In this document: positions 1 to 13,100 of the stretch, one piece after another
How positions within the stretch are numbered: the first letter of the stretch is position 1
Layout of the letters: each line of letters starts with the position of its first letter
NCBI GenBank assembly: GCA_022495005.1
Contig: JAGYXB010001065.1
Span: forward strand, 124,001 to 188,000
Source of the DNA: Rhyacophila brunnea
Taxonomy: Eukaryota > Arthropoda > Insecta > Trichoptera > Rhyacophilidae
DNA: 64,000 nucleotides
Direction of reading: 5' to 3'
Translations under genes and position numbers: made by a program
The notes under the pieces: model-generated
The model's database searches: none
Told to the model about the DNA's origin: nothing
Seen by the model: only the letters and a program-made list of their open reading frames with translations

Positions 1-810
1 ATTTTAATAAAATAAAATTTTGTAGAAATGTTAGATCGATTCGCCCTGATCGTGACAATTGCATTGTACATAATATAATGTTTAGCAACTTCACGTAATT
101 ATTTTTTTTTTCATTACATTAAGGTAACAGTTAAATAATCGTTTAGTTTCAAGTATTTGACACTGCAGCAATACTTTACTATTAATTTTATAACTCGATT
201 TCAGACAGTGATTAAACCAATAAAAAATAGCTAACGAATTAACGTATCTGACAAGTATTGAATTTAACATTATCTTACCTAAAATCAATAAAATCTATTT
301 TGGTAAACTTATCAAAAAATAGTGAATATTTTATTTTCAACTTTTAAAAGAATTTGGTTGTCATATCAAATTTATTAATAATGAAACATCAAATTGAAGA
401 ATGAAATTTCAAAATATAGGTATCAACATTGAAATTGTGATTTGAGATAATCAAATATTTACAAACATAAGTACATAATTGTCATTATATTATGACTTCT
501 TTGGTATCAAAATGTTTCAGACTTTTCTTAAAAGTATATAATAAAAATAATATTCATATCTTAAAACTTCAACAGATTTGATTCAAAATTAGTCTTTTTC
601 TATATCCAGGTCATTAGTACGTTTTTATTAAAAACACAAACTTTTACATCACATTACATGATTAACGAAGACGTTTATTTTTTTAAAATCAAACGAATTG
701 TAATTGTTGCTAATATATTATCTTGACAAGTTTAATTACTATAATTTAATATAATATGAAATACGAAAACCACTTTTAATTGAAACAACTATTTTTATTT
801 ACAACGTTTT

Positions 811-1265
811 TTTACAACGTTTTTCTTAGCTCGTATTATTATTTATCCGGTGGTTGTTTGTCCGGTACAAATCTTGCAATCGATTTTTAATTAACTTCCC
901 GACTAGCTAGACATTTGAAACTTTTAGAATATATCAGAACACGATGCCAATGTATTCTTTTAATACTTTTAGCCATCTTTAAGTAGAATTGAATTCATTT
1001 TCAGTTAATTCTGTTTTGTATGAAAAGTTATTTCGGAATAAATCCGTAAAAGTAAAACTATTATTGGTTTCTAAGTGGGTCCTAGCAACTAAATTATTAA
1101 TATTAATATATACGTGCGTTACTATGGAAATAAATATGACATTTCAGTATTATTTCTACCAAGTACAATTTTTTTGATCGTTTAAGCTAGTCAAGTCAAA
1201 TTTATATGATTCAACAGAAACTTTAAAAACGTTGTATATAAAAAGTTCTTTTGATCTTGTAATTA
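811..1265 (+). repeat. Copy A of a four-copy ~450-bp dispersed repeat
   Basis: Shares nearly its whole length with 20798-21257, 32428-32905 and, inverted, 29612-30054. It starts with TTTACAACGTTTTT and has the inverted counterpart AAAAACGTTGTA about 30 bp before its right end, followed by a conserved tail (AAAAGTTCTTTT...CTTGTAATTA). The first 14 bp are partly duplicated just upstream (798-811). No coding potential; probably a non-autonomous DNA transposon (MITE). Confidence 0.8.
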
Positions 1266-3717
1266 GTTATTATACGAGTGTCAGTAATAAATACTGTTTA
1301 AAATAATTGATGAGTGACATTCCAAAATGCACTGATTCCTAAATACATTGTTAATAACCGTGTTTTATGTGATGGAGCTTGTCAAGATATAATCATTATT
1401 AATTATTTATTAAGATGTAATCATTATTAATCACAGTCTATTTATTACAGACGAAAATAATGATTAATTTTCTCAACTAAAATCAAATTAAAAATATATC
1501 GACAGATGTCTACATGCCCACGATTTTTTCTGCTGATTTCTAGTAAATAATTTTATTGTTTCATATAATAATTAGTTTCAACTTTACTTGTTTACACACA
1601 TTTATTAATATGATTATTTGTATAATCATACAGTATTAATTAGTCTGACAGCTATTATCTATTATATTATTATCTATTATATTATTACACGTATTATTTT
1701 ATTACTATTATGAAGACATGTTTATTCAAATTTATACGTGGTATGAGTGAAAATTCTGCCATTCCTGCAAGTGTTGATCTGTATTTATGTCTCTAGCAAA
1801 AAATCGGGAGTATCAGTTATTGTTTGTTGTTCATCTACGTAGAACGTATCGGACATTGGTAGTGCCAATTGGGAGGGTGATAGCTATGCTGAACCAAATT
1901 GCTTCAGTTACCGACATATAAGGTGGACTTAGTTTCAATATAGTGTTCCAATCACTCGGTAGACTCTTCATTGTTTTTCTTGCATTATAATTTTTCTAAT
2001 TGTTTATGTTGTATGTAGAGTGAAGTTAATATTATGATTTATTATAAATTAATTCAAATACTTTGTATAAATATTATCTTTCGAATAAAATATCCATTCC
2101 ATATTCGCCTTCAGTTGCGGAGTATTGTTTATTCATAACACGTTGCTTTTAATATGCAATGCAAGACAGCTGGCGGGAAACAATATTGAAACGCCACACG
2201 CAAGATTACTGAAAACCTATGAATTACTCTATGTATTAGATACAATGTATGTGGATTGGATAACGAATAACAATTGTTAGATGAACTAATCATTTTTAAA
2301 TATTCTTTGAAATTAATGCTCTCCGTAAATATCTACAGTGAGTTAAAATAACATATTGTAAATATTATATTATAATATTACTAATACTTGAATCGCGTTG
2401 AGGTTATTTCAATAACATTACTTTTTGAAAATGATATTCGCATCATAAAATATAATGTAAATTATACCCATGATCTGCTATTCCCAAAAATCACTGTTTT
2501 CGCCCCAGGGTATTTCAGGCACCCCGTGGCCCCGTCGAACACACCGTCGTCCTTTTATAGAACTTATAGCAGGCCTGTCAGACTTTTTCAGGTCAAGATA
2601 TTCTATTAATAATAATCACAAATGCTATCATAATCAAATTTAATAATGTGAACATCTTTAGATAGTATTAAAGAATGCATACGTTTACATGATACGCGTG
2701 ATAGAAATAAAACTTTTTTTAATAATTTTCTTTTTAATATGCAATAAAAACAAGAAAAACACAGTATCAAATATACTTTTTAAGTGTTCAAGGAAGTTAT
2801 TGAGTTATCGATAAAGATTTGCGTTAAATACTATCCACTAATATGATCGTTCAGAAGAGTTTATATGATTTCCCAATAAAAATAGTTTAAATCAATTTAA
2901 GTAATATAACAGAAATGTCACTTTTGCATGCAAAATTATTCAAATGCATAGTTATTATTTCAATGTTTATACAAATTAGTAGTCCTATCATACGTTTAGG
3001 CTACATCTATATTTATTAAAGCTTTTTTCAATATTTTGGGTATACTTAAAACTAATTATTACTAATTTCCAATTCAGTACGGGATTATAAGTGGTTGTAT
3101 GAGAGAACGGATTAATAATATACCGAACGAAATAGTCAATTATTGTCCCTCAGGGTAGTTTCAGCTGTCAATTTTGAAATTAAAATTTAATTGCATCTGT
3201 TTTAAGTTGATAATTATTTTGTTTGTGACAGTATTCTAATAGCATTGATAAAGGTATTACAACCGCAATTCGAATCGACTATAAATTAATTTGTGGAATT
3301 AAATATCAGTAATATTATAATACATATTATAAAATTAAATTCCACCCGGACCTAGATGCTTTCTTAATTAATAACATAACTTTGTCTTAAATTACGTGAC
3401 CATCCATACATTTTCTTGGCGGTTCATCGGCAGAACGCGATCGGTGTCTTTCCTAAGCCTACTCTAGAGTCCGCTTATTATCACTGAAATAAATAAAACA
3501 GTTTTTTTAAAACATCAAAATGTGAACGTTCCCATAATTACATATATGTCATGGAGATGACAAATTGACTATGAAATTATAAAGAGAATAAGTACAGTAT
3601 CAATACAGAAATTATGCCATCCAACAGGCTGGTATATAATATGTGTTGTCATGGATAAGGGCTTCGCCGGTATTTCAATTTCCATTGATATTAATCATTT
3701 TATTCATGCGATATGAT

Positions 3718-3800
3718 TGTGATTCTCAACCTTTTTAGTTTAGCGGAATCACTAAGATATTTTCTAAAATCTTACGGAACCCCTACTTAGATGACCCATA
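3718..3800 (+). repeat. Possible hAT-type element end
   Basis: Reads GTGATTCTCAACCTTTTTAG, followed about 50 bp later by CGGAACCCC. This layout is typical of the terminal 100 bp of hAT elements and resembles 40968-41070. No matching right end or 8-bp target duplication was found, so it is a fragment at best. Confidence 0.3.
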
Positions 3801-6764
3801 TTAAGGCCCAGAGTGACAAACTAAATTTTATTCTATGATTACAATTTATATTACCAATTCGTATTCCTTCCTTATTTGGGTGTTTTCATTATGTCTTGCC
3901 ACAAGTAACACACGACATTACCTATCGGTATAGTATGTCACTGCCGGTAGGGTCAGTCGCAATGAACCCAGAAAAGAAGGAGGAAGAACACGCGGTGAAG
4001 TCCCAAAAAAATATTACGATAACGAACATCCATGGAAAATTATACTTCCGTAAACCATTTTTATGTGCGCATGCAAAATATTTCCGTTTATATCTTATTT
4101 TCTTACGTGATCGTATAAATTTACCATTTCTTCATGTTGTAATGTTATATTATTGTATATTGATTTGGTGGTTGAAATTAAAGTTGTGATTCTCTGAAAT
4201 AAATCACGTCTGTGTGTGAGTTCGTGGAAGCTATTTCGTTGGCTTTTCGGAGTTTTGAGCTGACGCTGTGCCGAGTCTATTCACAAAGACTTAACGTTAA
4301 ACACGCCCGATTTCGCTCCGGTGGCTGTAGTAGCAACTCGCCCGGTGCACTATTATTGTTTAATTCTTCGCACTAATTACCTGCCATCACGATACATTTA
4401 CGTCGACCAAAATTCGGCATTGAGCCGAGCTGATTATAGTGAATTTGTATAAGTTACAAATTGGGTTTACTGATATCACATAGAAAATTTCAGACGTAAA
4501 TTAGTTGAAAGGTTTATAATTCTTAGAAGAGCAACCTACACACCGTTTGTGTTCGTAAGATGTTTGAAATTATTATTTTAATAATAGCTATCGAGTGCTG
4601 GTTACGGCGATGACTAGGGTAAAACTAACTTTTACAGTGGCGGTTTTCCGTCAAGTAAACGAGGCGGTCGCTTCGTTACAAAGTATAAACATCTTAAAGG
4701 ATGGAAAAATCAATCGAGTCAAACGACAATCAATTATTACACTGTAATATAATCCTAGCGACCTTTTCTGTATTAAATTTATACTTAGTAAATTTATCGC
4801 TTAGGCAAAACAAACAGTTACTAAATCTGTCGGATCCTCAGGGTTTCTCGTACCTAAAACACTGTTAATTAGTGATCGAGTAATGACAAATTTCTTCCGG
4901 TATCCGTATATACCATATATCAGATTCGATTTAAATATATATTGCTTTATATATTCTTAAAATATAGGATCAATTTCAATAATTATTTTTACTAATTCTT
5001 GTATTTTTAAAGTAGGCAAGTATGTACCTATTATTTCAGAACCATTTTTTCTATTAATTAATATCACATTGTAGATATATAGTATATTTGTAATATTCAT
5101 AATAAATAAAAATATTAATAATGAAGGAATGAAAGAATCACCATCGGTTGTAAAAAAAACCATTTTCTTCAATTTCGAATAAATTTAATTTCCTTTCTAC
5201 AACAAAGACATGAAATACGCTCCAGAATTTATGAGTTTTATTGGAAATTTAAATTATTACGTGGAATTTTAAATTATTATGTTTAATCCATAAATGCATG
5301 ATGGCAACCGTTTAATTTATATATTATAATTATATCACATTTGATGTGTATACTATTATAAATTATCAATGGCACATGTGAATAAAAACTATAACAACAT
5401 TGTTATTTCATTTTGTCAAACGGCAGAGAACTGCAAGTTTTTTATTACAATTTCATTCACATAAAAAAAACATAAAGAATAATACAGTTTGTTGCTGAAA
5501 GGCAAAACCATGCAATTAAGGGTAAACAAATACGATTAAAAGTAATGTTACAAAATAGTGCACTAATGTCAATACTTATTTTGATATCATGTAGGTCGTA
5601 GGAGATATTAATATATAGTTTTATTAATTAATATAAAGTTATAAAATTCGTTTAGGCAAACAATATGATTTAGGATAATTTAATATATTTTTTACTACCT
5701 ACACATTTATCCACACTGCATAGAAATTGATTAAAATCAGTTTTTCGTCATTGCGTGATATATATAAATGTGATAATATGTATAATGTTTGAAGAATATA
5801 GATTTAAGCTGAGAATATAATATATTGCATGGAGACAAAACTCTTTTCCAATGTTATATACATTTTACAAAGCGGAGCATATTATATTAAAATTTTATTT
5901 CCACGACGCCTTGAAAAATTTCTTATTACACGGAGAATATTAAATTTGAAATCATGAATAAATAATTATTAATATCATCGATATTGCGTGAAATGGAGCG
6001 TGAACTTTTTTTACAATTACTTTTACAAGGAGTGAGACATAATATCTAGTCTTCTTTTGAATAGATACTAGGTATAATTATTCAATAATAAAATAATTAT
6101 TATTATGGTGCCTTTGGCCCACATGATCTTTCGTGATTTACTAATGTATCTATTCTGGAATGCAGTCAACCTTTCATTGCCACCTGCTTCTTTAAGTCAG
6201 AACAAAAACTGACCGTAGTCACTTCGATTACTCAGTTGCTTCAGCTCGCTTTTCTTCCCTATAGGCCATTTAAAACCACTATTTCCGAAAAATATTTTTT
6301 CTTAATATATTTGTATGCGAAAAGAAAGGGAAGGAAGTCTGAAAATTACCACGATAATGAGAAAAGGGACGAGTCGAATTATCACCTTTAAATAATTATC
6401 TAATAAATTTCTCGAAAAACTCGATATTCTTTTGACTTTCCTAAAAAGTAGTGATTTTAGACTTATCCTGACACTAATATTCAGTTGTGGTATTGGGTAT
6501 GTGGAGGTCCGATGCTCTGATAGTTTTTTAAGGTCTTTTAAGAGTCATATTATTTTGAAATGGGTTATGAATCTTAAGATATTAATAGTTTCTGATGAAA
6601 CAAGTGCTACGTCGGCTTTATGGAAAATCAGCACTGCTTATATTAGACAGTCATTAATTTATTTGACAGTCGTATCTGGACTATCTGGACTATCCAATAA
6701 AAACAAAGCAATTGGCGTCAACACCAGGTTTGCAATGATTTTATATAAAAATAATTTGTGTACA

Positions 6765-7144
6765 TACAGCAAAACGGGTGAATAGGAACGTTTTCAGATT
6801 TCATATTAAATTTAAATATTCGCTCGCTCAAGTTGTGTTTGCAATTATGATTTGGTGAATGAGAACGCTCATTATTCACTCGATATCGACATTTTCCCAA
6901 AATTATTGTTTGTTCCCATTAACCAGCGAAACGGGGTGAATACGAACACCGAATAAAAATAGAAAGAAAAAACTAAAAATTTGAAATAAAAAAAACGACC
7001 AAATAAAGAAACATTTATTTGTATTATAATATCATACATATTGTAATGCAAACAGTAAGATTTTAGCAATTATAACAGTCTATTTTTTTCCTCGGGAACT
7101 GTTTCTATTCTCCACGCCATCCCTATTCACCCCGTTTTACGGTA
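6765..7144. mobile_element. TA-flanked MITE with AAAACGGGGTGAATAGG inverted repeats
   Basis: The left end reads TACAGCAAAACGGGTGAATAGG and the right end, reverse-complemented, reads TACCGTAAAACGGGGTGAATAGG. That gives about 20 bp of terminal inverted repeat next to a TA on each side. The GGTGAAT motif recurs internally (GGTGAATGAGAACG near 6853 and CGGGGTGAATACGAAC near 6930). About 380 bp, non-coding; TA target duplication suggests a Tc1/mariner-type relative. Confidence 0.65.
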
Positions 7145-8488
7145 GCTGCAATTCCAATAAAGTTAGTTAGAATGTGCGCAACAAGTGTCTTTCCGTGAAG
7201 TGAAGTTGACATTACGCTATTAAATTACACATTTTGTTTGCACACGGTCGCTCGAAGAATAAACACGGATACTGTTTAAAAGCACTACGAAAGTTGTTTT
7301 ATTATAAAAGTGGTGCACTCAGAATCTATTCATTAGAAAGTTAAATAAAAAGAACGAGAATTTATAAATAATATGCTTTGAAGAGAATGAGTGTATGCTG
7401 AATTGTTTAATTTTAAATAATATAAATACGCGGTAGTAATTGCGGAGGTGTGGGTTAAATGGATCCAACTACATTTGTAAATATATAATTACCTACAAGT
7501 TAAACTTAAAAATTCAGTTATAAATTGTACATAACTATTATCTACAATCTTCAAATTATATCTAGATTCATATTATAATATAATATTATTGCTCGTCAAA
7601 AAAAGATACTGACATTTATATATGTTTATCAGTGTTTTTAGTGTTTAAGAACATTGTAGAAAGACTTTGAATACCTCTGCATACACACTATTGATATGCT
7701 TAGTCAACAACAAAACAGTGATATATTCCTAACATTAGTTTGGTTAGCATGTAATAATAAAATCTATATTTTCGAAGCTTCTGTAAAAGTTTTTTTATTT
7801 TAAATCATATCAGTAATTAGATCCTTTAAACGTATTGTTGTTTCTGAACGTTTTTAGATTTAATGGCAAAATTATTTGTGTTATAACTATAAAAGTTTAG
7901 TTTTATAAATTATTGTAGAATGAAATATATTTTGAATAATACAAAATAAATTACTGTTAAATAGAAAATATATAAAACATACGCATACATTTTCAAGCCG
8001 TAATCACTAATTTTTTCTTATTACGTAATCTTATTATAGTATGGTGCGAATTTAATATTAGTACTAAAGAATATCTGAATAAAAACGTACCACCACACAT
8101 ACACGTGTTTTTAATACTATATTTTTTACTAATTACCACATACAAAAAATTAGTAGAATTCTTAATTTCATTGGTCTGTCCCAAAATGTCGGTCTCTTTC
8201 ATACTTAACGCGCCTCACAATTAACTCTTTAAAAAAAGAATAAAATATTTGAATACCGAATCTAAGAAGAGTTATGATATTATTGTATTGTCTACAACCT
8301 ACTTCCGGATAAGGTGTCTTCTGCCCTGAGTAATGTTCGGATTAAAAAAAAATTTTTTTTTACCTTAAATCTGGACGGTGTTTTTTGGGAGAAATCGTAC
8401 AATTATGCACTCATTTTTTTTAGAACGAAAGCAAAATAAATATCACGACTTTACAAATAGACCGATTTATTAGACAATATGAGGGAAT

Positions 8489-8877
8489 GGGATAACTGGA
8501 CGCCAGGACAATTGTACGCCGCACTGTCGTAAACACGTATACAGAACATAGACGAGGAATTTTAATCAGTGTCTATCTAATACTTAGTAGTTTAAATTCA
8601 TTTTACTCTTAACATAATTTTTTTTTAATTACAGATTGAGAATTACCATGCCTAAGGCTTTATATAAAAATAAAGAACTCTTTTTTCGTTGGAACATAAA
8701 CATATGCACGATTAAACCATTATTTACGTATGCATATTTAAATTCTCACCAATTATTAAATCATAATATAATAATTTAAATATAAATATTAATATATATT
8801 TTTTTAAAAGTACCTTACCTAACGTCTATTTATTTTTGAATTGCGCGACGTCCAGTTGTCCGGCGTCAAATCGTCCT
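8489..8877. mobile_element. MITE with GACGCC-type repeated termini
   Basis: Both ends carry alternating GGACGCC and GGACAATT/GGACAACT words: GGATAACTGGACGCC at left and, inverted, GACGCCGGACAACTGGACG at right. The inverted repeats are imperfect over about 37 bp. About 389 bp, non-coding. The superfamily is not clear. Confidence 0.6.
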
Positions 8878-10153
8878 AGACCCCAAAATGACGTTCGTGT
8901 TATAACACTTCACACTTGAACGTGATAAGAAGACATTATATTTTGTCTCGGTTTGTAAAACATATACTTACTATTTAAAAAGGACTGAAATTTTCCATTT
9001 CCTATAACACATTAACATTACAATACAACATTGGATTTGATGTGGAAACTGGCGATTTTAACACTGTCGCAACAATAAAAAAATATTATGATTAATACAA
9101 TATAGCCGTGAACTTATCGATGACCAATTTTCCATTTCTTTTTGTACAAATATGCAATTAATACGAAGAATCAACAAAACCTTTGTGTCAAAACAATATT
9201 TTAAAACCATAGTTCTACCTCGTAAACGTCAGTTCAATTATTAATATAATGGATTTCTAAAAACGTTCATTACATTTGCTCTAATTAGCAGCATAGAGTA
9301 AATGTGCACCGTCGAGTTTGCAAGTCTCCTTGTGTAATTTGTTTTCTTTACAGTGAAGCCACATTAGATTTTAAAAATTTAGTAGTTTTTTTCATAAGAA
9401 TATTGAACAAAATTGACTATTTTACACAATATAATTGATTAATAAACTATAAAGCGTGTATTTTATTTAACCTCATAAAAAAATTATAAATATTATTCTA
9501 ATTTTTCTTCTGTCAGTAGAATTTAGAAAATAAATAATCATATTTTTTTTTTGCCAAAATATCAGTAGATTCACTGAATTTTCATTAGAAATAACAATAC
9601 TGCTGTTGTTAACATATATAATATATTATGTTCATCTAACCACACAGTTATATGGAATTTTCTAATATGAGGGAAGGCATTCGATAAGCTGGATTAGTTT
9701 ACCGAGGGTGGTATACTTAATCTAATCTTGACATTGCTCGAATCATTAAGAATGTCATACACGTGATATGCTCTCTACACAGTAGATAGGTACTGCTTAG
9801 TAGATTTAAGTAAATGTATGTTTGATGAAAAATAGTAATTATACTAGTAGATAATACATACGTTATGTGGATATATATTTATAAATAAATAAATTTGAAT
9901 CTGATATTGTCACGATAAAACATATTATACTTTCCAAGTTATAATTAATGCATACTTATTAATCAATATTATAAAAGAATACATGTTACTATTTACACTG
10001 TTTTTAACCATGTAAAATTTATAAATCAATATACATTCTTAAATATACGACAGTTCATTTTTTTGACTTTGACTTTTGATTTGACTAAAATGAGTCCTAT
10101 GCACAATTACGTTATAGAATACGATTAATCAACTCTTTTATAGAATTCGAAAA

Positions 10154-10170
10154 ATGTGTATATTGTTGGG
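10154..10170 (+). CDS. Hk: Hk exon 1, proposed 17-nt coding start
   Basis: ATG at 10154 (A at -3) encodes MCILL plus two bases of a Gly codon, followed by a consensus donor GTAAGT at 10171. The phase (two leftover bases) matches the acceptor at 10230, giving a 60-bp intron. Any 5' UTR would lie upstream in the same exon. This is an inference: no homology supports six residues, and a distant alternative first exon could splice to 10231 instead. Confidence 0.4.
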
Positions 10171-13100
10171 GTAAGTATTTAGCTCGATGTACCTTCTGAT
10201 AATAATTATTTTGTTTTTTTCAAGTTGCAGAGCGCCGATAGCTTCACTCGACTGCATGGATGACTTCAGCGCCACCTCACAGCAGATGCTGGACCAAGGT
10301 AAACTTCAATATTTGGAAATAGATATATATATATATATATATAACTTATTATTATTAATCAGTAAAACCTCATAATTTTAAAATAAACAGGAGACTCTCT
10401 AATGCCTGAGCAATTCCTTGACTTATAAGTAATGCCATTTTTACGATTTTAGTTAATTGTATAAAATAAGAAAATTAAACCTTTATCATTTCTACAATAA
10501 ATGAGTGTTTCACAAGAATAGTGACCCAAGTCCATTTTGGTTATTTAATTTAAATTTCTTATTCTATATAGTAAGTATATCATTCTTATAGCCCGAAAAG
10601 CTGAAAAGAGAAACCATGGCATATAAAACTGATTTCTATGTTGTAGTATAACACTTGCATCAATAATTAGAATAGAACTTGTCACATTAAAATCAAATTT
10701 TTGAATCAATTAATACAAATGTGCGCAGTTGTGGTTTCTCTTCAACAATCGTTGATATATTTTATCAATCGGTTTAGCAATCTGCCATCTAGAATTCTAA
10801 TTTACCATGATAATATGTACTATCATCGCAGATATTTAGAACCAACCTTCAATTTTCATATTCAATTAGCTCAAAATTAATTAACCACACTTACAAAATA
10901 TTCATACTGTGATGATAAATGTGATTAAAATAAACTTTCGTACCCACCGACAGACGACACTACTATCTCGATAGAGTGTCGCGTGCCATGTACGACGAAT
11001 CTGCTAAGTGATCTGATCACGCTCGACACTGAATATCAGTATTAACAAGTAATTTCCTGGATAGAGAGTCTACTTTTAAGTGTAGTATTTATGGTATTCT
11101 AATTTATTAATTATTTTGTGCTCAATCTAGCCACTCGTCTAGGATCGTCGTACATTGGAAATCATCTCACGATGCATTCTTCAGTGACGCCGGGCCTGCG
11201 GTATAAGAACCTGGGAAAATCAGGCCTTCGTGTATCGAACGTTGGCCTGGGTACCTGGGCTGTATTCGGGCCTACAGTTCCTGAAGAAACATCTGAGGAG
11301 ATCATCAACTTGGCACTAGACAGCGGCATCAACCTCTTCGACCTGTCTGAAGCACATTCTGGTGAATATTTTTTTAAAACTACATCTATGGATATTAAAT
11401 TGATTTTAACAAACTATAAACTTTAGAAATTATTACTACAAAACATTCATGACATGACATTCATGACATAACAAATAATAATTGAAGAGGATATATAGAG
11501 AATCCAGTAGGAATCAAACACGTTGAAGAAAACCCCGCGCTACATAAACGGAGACTAAAAATAATATATGTGACAATGGAGGGGAATTTCACGCGAGGCG
11601 TATTTCATATTGCAATTAAGCATCGTTAAACACTGGACGGAAATGACTAGTCGATGGTCAACAATCGTGGCACCTATTGAGCATACAGCTTTTTCATATT
11701 AAATGTTTCGTAAAAGATATTGTTAGCACAGTCTAAAGCGTCAATTACATTGAGCTTTTTTACGAGCTGCTTATTGGCGAATTCAAAAGCGGGCGGTTCA
11801 GCTACTGCGACTTCATGATTACACACAAAACTTTCCATTCGCTGATAAGCCACAAGCCAGCGAGCGATTTTGACGGAACGTAGTTCGTTTTTTTACCGGG
11901 AGGTCGCTACGCTCCATAACAATGTTTCCATTAAACGTCAAAAAGGTAAATTTCAAAATGAGTAGTTCGTTTTTCCACCACTATCGCTCTACTGCGCAGA
12001 CGCAGTAAGCCCACACGCCGGCGTGTAGTGTGAAAAGTTGACCGGCTTTCAACTTTTCTAGGTGGAGTGTTTACAACCTGCTTATTAGCTTATTCGATGA
12101 TTACACTGGGCGAATTTACAGGCAGATTATAAATTTGCCAATAATCAGCTCATAAAAAAGCTCAATGTAATTGACGCTTTAGTAATATTTTACACGTGCA
12201 TACACCCTGCCGCCATCCATTATAACACCATGGATATGTAACGATTTTCTCTGCGGTAATCTCAATTGGGCGTCCGAAGAGTTATTCATCTTCAGTGCGA
12301 GTACGACCTAATTTTAACTTATTAATACAAAAATAAACATTATTTGACGCTAGTGCAGAGTCCCTATAAACTTCATCCAATTCTTTGATCCGCACGACTG
12401 TTCTTTTTTCGAAATAAAAATATTGTTTGATGGGTCGGAATTAGTTTTTTATACATTACACTGCTTATGAAGTATACGATTTATATGGGCTCTCACATGC
12501 CAACGAGCTGGGTATGTCTAAAATTTAGTTTTAAGAATGATACTTGCCAGCAGTGATTTTACTTTATGAATTGTGGCAGCATCTCATAGAAATCTAACAA
12601 GCTTTTCAAATTACCCTAAATTGTGGACAGTATTTTTTGTAATAAAAGCTATAATAAATTTAGAGTGCTATGGATGAATCATTACGCACTAAGATCATCG
12701 TAAATCGAAAACGTTTGAAAATTCTGGATCAAACGATACTTTTCATATACAATCGTATTGAAAGTGTTTAAATGCTTACGATTTTTTAATAAATGTGGGC
12801 AATAACTGTATTAAGTAAGCTACAATGAATCTGCAATGCGAAATTACTCTTATATAAATCAATCCTTTTTCTTTTTTATTTTATCAAACGATATCTTCAA
12901 TTAAATAGAGAAGAGTTTCTCAAAAGAGAGTCTCTTCGTAGTATTTTGTAAATATATTAGAACGCTGAATTAAGACTAGATATTATATTTAATATACTGT
13001 GCTTTTGCGTGAATACGGCGAAAAGCAGCTTTCAGAACAAATTGAAATATGTTCAGTAAATAATTTAACTAGAGAGCTTTTACGTGGTAGGTATAACGTA

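Larger units (their letters stand above)
1..10153. other. 5' flank of Hk, no host gene recognised
   Basis: AT-rich flank with no open reading frame that resembles a known protein. Recognisable items are listed separately: a repeat copy at 811-1265, a possible hAT end near 3718, and inverted-repeat elements at 6765-7144 and 8489-8877. A less AT-rich patch lies at about 4190-4460; it could be promoter or untranslated-exon sequence for the downstream gene, but nothing in it proves that. The rest (for example 1270-3700, 4470-6760, 7150-8480 and 8880-10150) shows only A/T-rich spacer to me. Confidence 0.6.

Noticed and set aside
1660..1690. Short tandem ATCTATTATATTATT repeats as a CRISPR-like or satellite array
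   Set aside because: Only two imperfect units of AT-rich sequence; no regular spacers.
3896..4189. 97-codon ORF upstream of Hk
   Set aside because: AT-driven composition, no recognisable domain, and no supporting context.
6432..6785. 117-codon ORF in the 5' flank
   Set aside because: Longest non-TE ORF in the flank, but it resembles no family; its 3' end runs into the MITE at 6765-7144. I kept it out as a chance ORF.
10187..10230. ATG 10187 as the Hk start, giving [11 protein letters not shown] before exon 2
   Set aside because: The sequence is a typical polypyrimidine tract and acceptor (TTTTTTTCAAGTTGCAG). A hydrophobic leader makes no sense for a cytoplasmic beta subunit.
11362..11426. 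Extension of exon 3 to the stop at 11426
   Set aside because: A good GTGAAT donor at 11362 sits exactly at the phase expected by exon 4, and the read-through residues are AT-driven.
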